A stretch of 60,498 bases of DNA from Burkholderiales bacterium (lineage in GTDB: Bacteria; Pseudomonadota; Gammaproteobacteria; Burkholderiales; Burkholderiaceae_C): contig RXJW01000094.1 in the NCBI GenBank assembly GCA_003963005.1, positions 1 through 60,498 of the forward strand, written 5' to 3'. Shown here piece after piece: positions 9,214-15,948 of the stretch. A program made the position numbers and the translations under genes. Under the pieces are notes generated by a model. The model did not search any database. It saw nothing but the letters and a program-made list of their open reading frames with translations, and was not told where the DNA came from. Numbering within the stretch: position 1 is the stretch's first letter; each line of letters starts with the position of its first letter.

Positions 9214-10086
9214 TCAGCCCTTCACGCCACTGCTGGTGGCGCCTTCGATGAAATGTTTCTGGGCGGCGAAGAACACCGCGACGGACGGGATCAGGGCGAC
9301 GACCGAGATCGCAATCACATTGGCCCACTCGACCTCCTCGGTCGCGCCGATGCTCATCTTCAGCGCCAGGCTCACCGGGTACTTCTCGACCGAGGCGAGG
9401 TAGATGAGCGGGCCCATGAAGTCGTTCATCGTCCAGATGAACTGGAAGACGACAACACTGATGATGGCCGGCTTGAGCAGCGGCACGATGATGTGCCAGA
9501 GCAGCTGCAGCGCGTTGCAGCCATCGATGAGCGCGGCCTCTTCCATGTCGCGCGGGATGCCACGCAGGAACTGCACGAGCATGAAGACGAAAAAGGTGTC
9601 GGTGGCAAAGGCTGAGGGCACGATCAGCGGCAGGTAGCTGTCCAGCCAGCCCAGCTCTCGGAACACGAGGTACTGCGGCAGGCGCAGCACGATCAGCGGC
9701 AGCATCATCGTGCCGACCATGATGCTGAACAGGATCTTCTTGCCCCAGAACTCGAAGCGCGCGAAGGCATAGGCCACGAGCACGCAAGAGATGACCGTCA
9801 CGATGATGCGCGGGATGGTGATCAGGAAGCTGTTCAGGAAGTAGGTCGCGAAGGTGTACTCGGTGCTGGTCTTCCAGCCCTTGGCGTAGGCGGCAAACGA
9901 GAACTTGCTGGGCCAGAAGCCGGCCGACGAGAAGATCTCGCTGTTGGTCTTGAACGACGCGCCCACCAGCCACAGCAGCGGGTAGAGCATGACGATGGCG
10001 GTGGCGGCCAGCAGCAGGTAGCGCAGCCAGGGCGTCCTGCCGTCGTCGCCGACGGCGCGTTCGGTGTGTTCCACGGCGGCGCTCAC
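9214..10086 (-). CDS. togN: Sugar ABC transporter permease (TogN-like, MalG type)
   Basis: This 290-aa inner-membrane permease has about six hydrophobic segments and the cytoplasmic EAA loop [21 protein letters not shown], which contacts the ATPase. It is the MalG-type partner of the preceding permease. It starts with GTG at 10086, overlapping the TGA of the upstream gene (GTGA). The substrate is inferred to be oligogalacturonides from the surrounding genes. Confidence 0.87.
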   Translation of the reverse strand: MSAAVEHTERAVGDDGRTPWLRYLLLAATAIVMLYPLLWLVGASFKTNSEIFSSAGFWPSKFSFAAYAKGWKTSTEYTFATYFLNSFLITIPRIIVTVISCVLVAYAFARFEFWGKKILFSIMVGTMMLPLIVLRLPQYLVFRELGWLDSYLPLIVPSAFATDTFFVFMLVQFLRGIPRDMEEAALIDGCNALQLLWHIIVPLLKPAIISVVVFQFIWTMNDFMGPLIYLASVEKYPVSLALKMSIGATEEVEWANVIAISVVALIPSVAVFFAAQKHFIEGATSSGVKG

Positions 10087-10970
10087 TTCTTGCCTTCTTT
10101 CTCACCGGCGTAGAAGACCCAGTACTTGCTGCTCCAGAACGAGATCGCGGCCAGACCGGCGACGAGCGCGAACAGCACCCAGCTCAGCGCGGCGCCGTAG
10201 CCGAGGTTGAAGAAGCGGAAGCTCTGGTCGTAGATGTACAGCGCCAGCACATAGGTGGCATGCAGCGGGCCGCCCTCGGTGATGAGGTAGGGGCCGTTGA
10301 ACTCCTGGAAGGCATGCACCATCTGCATGATCAGGTTGAAGAAGATGACTGGCGTGATCAGCGGCACGGTGATCTTCCAGAACTGCTGGTTGACGCTGGC
10401 GCCGTCAATCTCGGCGGCTTCGTACAGCGACTTGGGCACGTTCTGAAGTGCCGCCAGGAAGATCACGCAGGCCGAGCCGAACTGCCAGGTGAAGAGCAGC
10501 ACGATGGTCCACATCGAGTAGTGCTCGTCAGCCAGCCACGGGATAGGGTCGATGCCCAGCTTGGCCAGCACGATGTTCACGAGGCCGTTCTTGGCGAACA
10601 GGAAGCGCCAGAGCACCGCCACCGCAATCGAGCCACCGAGGATGGACGGGATGTAGAAGGCCGCGCGGAAGGCATTGATACCGCGCAGCTTGAAGTTCAG
10701 CACCTGCGCCACCACGAGCGCAAAGCCCACGCGCAGCGGCACGGCCAGCAGCGCAAAGGTGAGGGTGACGCCGAGCGACTTGCGGAACAGCGGGTCGCCA
10801 CCCAGCATTTCCTCGTAGTTGCGCAGCCCGACCCACTCGGGCGGGTCGATCAGGTCGTACTGCGTGAAGCTGAGCGCAAAGCTCATCACGAACGGGAAGG
10901 CCTTGAACAGCAGCACGCCCAGCACGAACGGCAGCACGAACAGGAAGCCTAATCTTTTGTTTTCGTACAT
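10083..10970 (-). CDS. togM: Sugar ABC transporter permease (TogM-like, MalF type)
   Basis: This 295-aa permease starts at ATG 10970 after GGTGAG. It begins with MYENKRLGFLFVLPF, a typical short N-terminus of family 1 sugar permeases, has about six membrane segments, and carries the EAA loop EAAEIDGASVNQQFWKITVPL. Longer upstream readings run through the intergenic repeat and are not supported. It is the first transporter gene and lies 143 bases after kduD, across a hairpin and repeat region, so it may be read through from kduD or have its own promoter. Confidence 0.87.
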   Translation of the reverse strand: MYENKRLGFLFVLPFVLGVLLFKAFPFVMSFALSFTQYDLIDPPEWVGLRNYEEMLGGDPLFRKSLGVTLTFALLAVPLRVGFALVVAQVLNFKLRGINAFRAAFYIPSILGGSIAVAVLWRFLFAKNGLVNIVLAKLGIDPIPWLADEHYSMWTIVLLFTWQFGSACVIFLAALQNVPKSLYEAAEIDGASVNQQFWKITVPLITPVIFFNLIMQMVHAFQEFNGPYLITEGGPLHATYVLALYIYDQSFRFFNLGYGAALSWVLFALVAGLAAISFWSSKYWVFYAGEKEGKK

Positions 10971-11001
10971 CTCACCGTGTCTCCGTCGGTGATTCCCAGG
11001 A

Positions 11002-11024
11002 ATCCGCCGCGTCAGCCGGCGGAT
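11002..11024. other. Intergenic hairpin between kduD and togM
   Basis: A perfect 8-bp inverted repeat (ATCCGCCG / CGGCGGAT) with a 7-base loop lies between kduD and togM. No T run follows on either strand. It could stabilise or process the mRNA and so set unequal expression of kduD and the transporter. Confidence 0.45.
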
Positions 11025-11036
11025 CATCCAGCGAAG

Positions 11037-11109
11037 CCGCGGAACCGGCTCCGCCGGGCCGCTGGCTTGCCCCCTCGAGGGGGCGCGCGTCAGCGCGTAG
11101 GGGGTGGGC
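11037..11109. repeat. GC-rich Burkholderiales-type intergenic repeat
   Basis: The segment contains the palindrome CCCCCTCGAGGGGG (11070-11083) flanked by GGCCGCTGGCTTG and GCGCGCGTCAGCGCGTAGG. Its composition and layout match a repeat type scattered through genomes of Burkholderiales. It fills most of the kduD-togM gap. Confidence 0.6.
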
Positions 11110-11113
11110 CGAT

Positions 11114-11875
11114 CTATCGGGCAAGCCAGCCGCCGTCGACGGCGATGGTGTAGCCGTTCACGTAGTCTGAGGCCGGCGAGGCCAGGAACACGACCGGGCC
11201 AGCCAGATCTTCCGGCTTGCCCCAGCGGCCGGCGGGGATGCGGTCCAGGATGGCGCTGTTGCGCTGCTCGTCGGCCCGCAGTTGCGCGGTGTTGTTGGTG
11301 GCCATGTACCCCGGGGCGATCGCGTTCACATTGATGCCGTGCGCGGCCCACTCGTTGGCCATCAGCCGGGTGATGCCCATGACGCCGCTCTTGCTGGCGG
11401 TGTAGGAGGGCACGCGGATGCCGCCCTGGAAGCTCAGCATCGACGCGATGTTGATGATCTTGCCGCCGCTGCCCTGCGCCAGGAACACCTTGGCCACGGC
11501 CTGGGACAGGAAGAACACCGACTTCAGGTTCAGGTCCATCACGTCGTCCCAGTCCGCCTCGGAGAACTTGATGGCGTCCTCGCGGCGGATGATGCCGGCG
11601 TTGTTCACGAGGATGTGGACGCTGCCGTTGAGCGCCTTGGCCTGGGCGACCAGGTCGGGGATGCAGCTCACGTCACCCAGGTTGGCGCGCAGGTCGAGGA
11701 AGCGGCGGCCCAGCGCCTCGACGGCGACACGGGTCTCGTCCGGTTCGGAGACGTTCACGCCCACGATGTCGGCGCCGGCCTGCGCCAGCGCCAGCGCCAT
11801 GCCTTGACCCAGGCCGGTGTTGCAGCCGGTCACGATGGCCGTCTTGCCGGCCAGTTGGAAGTTCTGAAGAACCAT
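11114..11875 (-). CDS. kduD: 2-dehydro-3-deoxy-D-gluconate 5-dehydrogenase (KduD)
   Basis: This SDR interconverts 2,5-diketo-3-deoxygluconate and 2-keto-3-deoxygluconate with NAD(H), the step before KdgK. It is 253 aa, the same length as E. coli KduD. It has the cofactor motif TGCNTGLGQG at residues 16-25, NNAGIIRRED, the catalytic tyrosine in YTASK near residue 157, and the C-terminal VDGGWLAR typical of KduD. ATG 11875 is preferred because MVLQNFQLAGK aligns with the family start. Two candidate KdgR boxes lie upstream in the divergent region. Confidence 0.92.
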   Translation of the reverse strand: MVLQNFQLAGKTAIVTGCNTGLGQGMALALAQAGADIVGVNVSEPDETRVAVEALGRRFLDLRANLGDVSCIPDLVAQAKALNGSVHILVNNAGIIRREDAIKFSEADWDDVMDLNLKSVFFLSQAVAKVFLAQGSGGKIINIASMLSFQGGIRVPSYTASKSGVMGITRLMANEWAAHGINVNAIAPGYMATNNTAQLRADEQRNSAILDRIPAGRWGKPEDLAGPVVFLASPASDYVNGYTIAVDGGWLAR

Positions 11876-11941
11876 GTCTGTTGTCCAGGGTGCCGCAGCA
11901 CCGGTTGCGCGGCACGCTGGCCCGCGGGGTTGGGAAAGAGG

Positions 11942-11956
11942 TGAAACGCGGTTCCA
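11942..11956. promoter_or_regulatory. Candidate KdgR box upstream of kduD
   Basis: TGAAACGCGGTTCCA differs at one position from the known KdgR consensus TGAAAC-N3-GTTTCA. It lies 67 bases upstream of the kduD ATG, within reach of its promoter. Confidence 0.6.
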
Positions 11957-12018
11957 CTTTTCCGACGACGCGACTTTAGTCATGGCGCAAGCGTCACGGA
12001 ATCATGGTTTCTAATTAG

Positions 12019-12033
12019 TGAACCGCTGTTCCG
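12019..12033. promoter_or_regulatory. Weaker candidate KdgR box in the kduD/TonB receptor intergenic region
   Basis: TGAACCGCTGTTCCG keeps the 6-3-6 layout of the KdgR consensus with three mismatches. Its complement shares AACAGCGGTTCA with the box upstream of kdgK. It lies in an AT-rich stretch and could serve either divergent promoter. Confidence 0.45.
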
Positions 12034-12303
12034 ATTTTTGGATCTTCCCCCTATCATCGTCGCCAAGCCAGACCCGAAACGCCGCGCCACGTGCGGTGCC
12101 CAGCACCGGACCCACCCGGGAAGCGCGGGCGAATCGGGATCCGGCGTGAGTCGTCGTGATACCTGCGCCAGCGCTCGCACTGCAGCGTCGCCGGCCTGAG
12201 ATTTGACGGGTGCCCTGCGCGTGCCCGGGTTCCACCGCCTCGCAAAACCCGAGAGCCGCCAGCGCGTTGACGTGCCCAGGTGGCCTTGCACCAGGAGACT
12301 TTC

Positions 12304-15249
12304 ATGCCCGCATTCCGTCCGTCCCACCGCCTGGCCCTGCGCCCGGTGGCTCTGGCTGCCACCCTCGCGACCCTGTCTGCCGCACCTGCCTGGGCCCAGA
12401 CGGCACCGGCCGCTTCCGCGCAACTGGAGACGGTGGTCCTCACCGGCGTGCGTGCCTCGCTCGAGAGCGCGCTCAATGCCAAGCGCCAGGACAAGGGCAT
12501 CGTCGATGTCATCAAGGCCGAGGACATGGGCAAGTTCCCGGACACCAACCTCGCCGAGTCGCTGCAGCGCGTGCCGGGCGTGGTGATCGACCGGGACGCC
12601 GGTGAAGGCCGCAACATCACGGTGCGGGGCCTGGGCGGCGACTTCACCCGCACGCGCATCAACGGCATCGAGGCCCTGGCCACCACCGGCGGCACCGACA
12701 GCTCCGGCGGCGCCAACCGCACCCGCGCCTTCGACTTCAACGTGTTTTCAGCCGATCTCTTCAGCTCGCTGACCGTGCGCAAGAGCAGTTCGGCCGACGT
12801 GGACGAGGGCTCGCTCGGCGCGACCGTCGACCTGCAGACCGCACGGCCCTTCGACATGAAGGGCTTCGTCGCCGCCGTCTCGCTGAAAGGCACCTACAAC
12901 GACATCCGCGGCAAGACCACGCCCAAGGCGTCCTTCCTGATCTCCGACACCTTCGTCGACAAGAAGATCGGTCTGCTGCTGTCCGGCGCCTACTCCAAGC
13001 GCCAGGTCTACGAGGAAGGCTTCAGCACCGTACGCTGGGACAACGGCCCGTCCAGCGGCAATACCTTCAGCGGTTGGTGTCCGCCGCAGGGCGTCACCGC
13101 CAACCTGCCCACCGGCTCCACGGCCACCACCTGCGGCCCGGCTGCCCAAGGTGTGCCGCGCCTGCCGAACACGCCCGAGTACCTGGCCGCCTACAACGAG
13201 GCCAGCAAGGCCACCAACTTCCACCCGCGCCTGCCGCGCTACGGCCGCCTCACGCACGACCAGGACCGCATCGGCCTGACCGGCTCCATCCAGGTGCGCC
13301 CGGCCGAGAGCATGTTGATCACGTTCGACATGCTGTACTCCAAGCTCGACGCCACCCGCCAGGAAGACTTCCTGGAAGCCATTTCCTTCAGCCGGGCCCT
13401 CTCGGCCGGCGGCAAGCAGCAGACGAGCGTCCTCGAAGCGCAGTACGCGCCCAGCGGCCAGCTGCTCTACGGCAAGTTCAATGGTGTGGACATCCGCTCG
13501 GAGTCGCGCTTTGACAAGCTCACGACCGAGTTCACCCAGCCCACCCTCACGGTCGAGCAGGAGGTCACCGACACGATCAAGCTGACCCTGCGAGGTGGCC
13601 GCGCCAAGTCCAAGTTCGACAACCCGATCCAGACCACCACGACACTCGACGCACCCAACGTCAACGGCTACGTGTTCGATGCCCGCGGTAACGACCGCGC
13701 GCCGCTGCTGGGCTACGGCAACCTGAACCCGGCGGACCCGAATGGCGGCCTGAAGATCTACGGTGTGCCGCTGGGCGCGACGAGCATCGCGAACTTCACG
13801 CCGAGCGAAGTGCGCCTGCGACCCAACGGGGTGACCAATCGCCAGGACGTGTTGACCGCCGACCTGGCCTGGGAGGTCATCCCGGACGTGCTGACGCTCA
13901 AGGGCGGCGTCAACTACAAGCAGTTCAAGTTCACCAGCTACGACTTCCGCCGCACGGTGGAGACGATGAACGTGCTGCCGGCAGGTGTCGACCCGGCCAG
14001 TCTCACCACCACGCTGTCGGGCTTCGGCAAGGGCCAGAGCCTGCCCGGCGGCTCGATCACGTCATGGGTGATTCCCAACCTCGCTGCCATCGCCAAGGCC
14101 TACGACATCTACTGCAACTGCCTGAAGACCGGCCCGGTGGGCGGCCCTGGCGACTACACGCTCACGTCCACCACCAACGGCAATGCCCGTGGCGGCAACC
14201 GCGGCATCACCGAAACCGACACCGGCACCTGGGTGCAGGCCGATTTCGAGACGCGTCTGGGCGGCCTGCCCGTGCGCGGCAACCTGGGCACGCGCTACGT
14301 CAAGACGGACATCGACGCCAGCGGCTATCTGGCCACCGGGGGCGGCAGCCTCGTCACGGCGTCGCGCCAGTACCGTGACTGGCTGCCGGCAGCGAACCTG
14401 TCGGTCAACCTCACCAAGGACCTGATCGTGCGCGCCGCCGCGGCCAAGGTCATGTCGCGCCCGCCGCTGCAAAGCCTGAACCCGGGCGGCACGCTCTCCA
14501 GCACGGGATCCCTCACCTACACCGGCGGCAACCCCTCGCTCGACCCTTTCCGCGCGACCACGCTGGACCTGAGCGCCGAGTGGTATCACTCGAAGAATGC
14601 GTTCATCGGCCTCGGACTGTTCGACAAGAAGATCAAGAGCTATGTGCTGACCCAGGGCCGCGACATTCCGTACAACCAGACGGGCCTGCCGCTGTCACTG
14701 CTGCCCAGCAATTTCACGGGCGACGAGATCTTCCGCGTCAGTGCCCCGGTCAACACGCCGGGCGGCAAGCTCACGGGCTTCGAGCTGAATGTGCAACAGC
14801 CCTTCAGCTTTCTGCCGGGTTGGGGCAAGAACTTCGGCGTGCTGGCGAACTACACCTACGTGAAGTCGAAGATGGACTACGTGCTGTCGGCCGCCGTCGG
14901 CGCCGGCACGGTGCGCGAGGACCTCGTCAACCTGTCGCCACGCTCCTGGAACCTCTCGTTCTACTACGACGATGGCACCCTCAGCGGCCGGCTCTCGGGT
15001 TCGGCCCGCTCCGCCTTCCTGACCACCATTCCGGCAGGCAACAACCAGGATGTGGCCGGCAAGAACAAGACCTTCAACCTCGATCTCTCGCTGGGCTACC
15101 AGCTGACCGGGGCGCTGCAGCTCACGCTGGAGGCGACCAACCTGACCAACCAGCCCAACGACCAGTTCATCTCGCGCCTGATGAACAACGTCGTGGTCAA
15201 CAACTACACCGGCCGCGAGTTCATCGTCGGTGGCCGCTACAAGTTCTGA
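12304..15249 (+). CDS. TonB-dependent receptor, probably for oligogalacturonides
   Basis: This 981-aa outer-membrane receptor has a signal peptide ending near AWAQ (about residue 32). A plug domain follows with DVIKAEDMGKFPDTNLAESLQRVPGV and ITVRGLG, then a long beta-barrel ending in the aromatic RYKF terminus needed for barrel insertion. The plug motif is typical of the carbohydrate-type TonB receptors of Xanthomonas and Caulobacter. The start at ATG 12304 follows AGGAGA by 5 bases. Its position, divergent from kduD-tog and upstream of the pectate lyase gene, suggests uptake of pectin fragments. A hairpin with a short T tract follows the stop. Confidence 0.88.
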   Translation: MPAFRPSHRLALRPVALAATLATLSAAPAWAQTAPAASAQLETVVLTGVRASLESALNAKRQDKGIVDVIKAEDMGKFPDTNLAESLQRVPGVVIDRDAGEGRNITVRGLGGDFTRTRINGIEALATTGGTDSSGGANRTRAFDFNVFSADLFSSLTVRKSSSADVDEGSLGATVDLQTARPFDMKGFVAAVSLKGTYNDIRGKTTPKASFLISDTFVDKKIGLLLSGAYSKRQVYEEGFSTVRWDNGPSSGNTFSGWCPPQGVTANLPTGSTATTCGPAAQGVPRLPNTPEYLAAYNEASKATNFHPRLPRYGRLTHDQDRIGLTGSIQVRPAESMLITFDMLYSKLDATRQEDFLEAISFSRALSAGGKQQTSVLEAQYAPSGQLLYGKFNGVDIRSESRFDKLTTEFTQPTLTVEQEVTDTIKLTLRGGRAKSKFDNPIQTTTTLDAPNVNGYVFDARGNDRAPLLGYGNLNPADPNGGLKIYGVPLGATSIANFTPSEVRLRPNGVTNRQDVLTADLAWEVIPDVLTLKGGVNYKQFKFTSYDFRRTVETMNVLPAGVDPASLTTTLSGFGKGQSLPGGSITSWVIPNLAAIAKAYDIYCNCLKTGPVGGPGDYTLTSTTNGNARGGNRGITETDTGTWVQADFETRLGGLPVRGNLGTRYVKTDIDASGYLATGGGSLVTASRQYRDWLPAANLSVNLTKDLIVRAAAAKVMSRPPLQSLNPGGTLSSTGSLTYTGGNPSLDPFRATTLDLSAEWYHSKNAFIGLGLFDKKIKSYVLTQGRDIPYNQTGLPLSLLPSNFTGDEIFRVSAPVNTPGGKLTGFELNVQQPFSFLPGWGKNFGVLANYTYVKSKMDYVLSAAVGAGTVREDLVNLSPRSWNLSFYYDDGTLSGRLSGSARSAFLTTIPAGNNQDVAGKNKTFNLDLSLGYQLTGALQLTLEATNLTNQPNDQFISRLMNNVVVNNYTGREFIVGGRYKF

Positions 15250-15268
15250 GCCATGAAGGCTTGAACGC

Positions 15269-15300
15269 ACCGGGGACGGCCTGCGCCCGTCTCCGGTCTT
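15269..15300 (+). terminator. Terminator-like hairpin after the TonB receptor gene
   Basis: Arms ACCGGGGACGG (15269-15279) and CCGTCTCCGGT (15287-15297) pair with one wobble and are followed by a short CTTTC tail. It may reduce rather than stop transcription into the downstream genes. Confidence 0.5.
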
Positions 15301-15384
15301 TCCCAAGACCCTGCCGGTCTTCCGCCGTACCCCACGAAGCCTTGGCCGCCCTGCGGGCGCGACCGACCTCATCGGAGACAACCC

Positions 15385-15948
15385 GTGAAGATCGACAAGA
15401 CCCTGGCGGTCGCGGCCGCCGCATGGCTGGCCACCGCCGCCCATGCCGCCGACACCCTGCCGGCCGGCACCCTCATCACCGGCCAGGTCAGCGGTGCCAG
15501 CACCGTGCTGCTGGGCCTGGACCACCTGTTCACTGACGAGCCCGGCACCAACACGACGGCACTCGCGGCGGCAGATGTCGAATTCATTACGGCCGATGCG
15601 GCCCTCGCCGTCGACTTCTTTGCCGACGGCCGCGTGCAGGTCTGGAACAACACCGGCGCCACGACGCTGCCCGGCAACTACACGCTGAGCTTCAGCTTCA
15701 CAGGCCTTGGCCAGCCGCTGACCAGCTTCGTGCCGCTGGACACCACCCAGCTCGCCGCGGGCAGCATCAGCCTGCAGCTCATCAGCCCCAGCACGCTCAG
15801 CCTCACGTTGACGAACGTCAGCTTCACCACCGAGTTCGGCAGCGTCACGGGCCAGGTGGCCAGTGCGGTGCCCGAGCCGGCAGGCCTCGCGTTGATGGCG
15901 GCCGGGCTCGGCCTGATTGCGCTGCGCCGTGGGCGGAGGTCGGCATGA
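15385..15948 (+). CDS. PEP-CTERM sorting domain protein of unknown function
   Basis: This 187-aa secreted protein has a signal peptide (AVAAAAWLATAAHAA). The classic PEP-CTERM tail at the C-terminus is VPEPAGLALMAAGLGLIALR followed by RGRRSA: a VPEP motif, a membrane segment and basic residues. Such tails are cut by exosortase (no exosortase gene is in the window). The body is rich in Thr, Ser, Leu and Gly and looks like a beta-rich domain; I do not recognise it. It starts with GTG after CGGAGA, and its TGA overlaps the ATG of the pectate lyase fusion, so the two are probably co-translated. A role in surface attachment or pectin binding is only a guess. Confidence 0.82.
   Translation: MKIDKTLAVAAAAWLATAAHAADTLPAGTLITGQVSGASTVLLGLDHLFTDEPGTNTTALAAADVEFITADAALAVDFFADGRVQVWNNTGATTLPGNYTLSFSFTGLGQPLTSFVPLDTTQLAAGSISLQLISPSTLSLTLTNVSFTTEFGSVTGQVASAVPEPAGLALMAAGLGLIALRRGRRSA

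Larger units (their letters stand above)
11876..12303. other. 428-bp divergent control region between kduD and the TonB receptor gene
   Basis: No gene is supported here. It holds two KdgR-like sites (11942-11956 and 12019-12033), an AT-richer stretch around 11995-12045 that suits promoters, and the receptor's ribosome binding site AGGAGA (12293-12298). The roughly 260-base segment 12040-12300 shows nothing I can name and would be a long 5' leader for the receptor gene. Confidence 0.6.

Noticed and set aside
12040..12300. Riboswitch in the long leader of the TonB receptor gene
   Set aside because: No conserved riboswitch core could be recognised by eye. A search with Rfam models would be needed.
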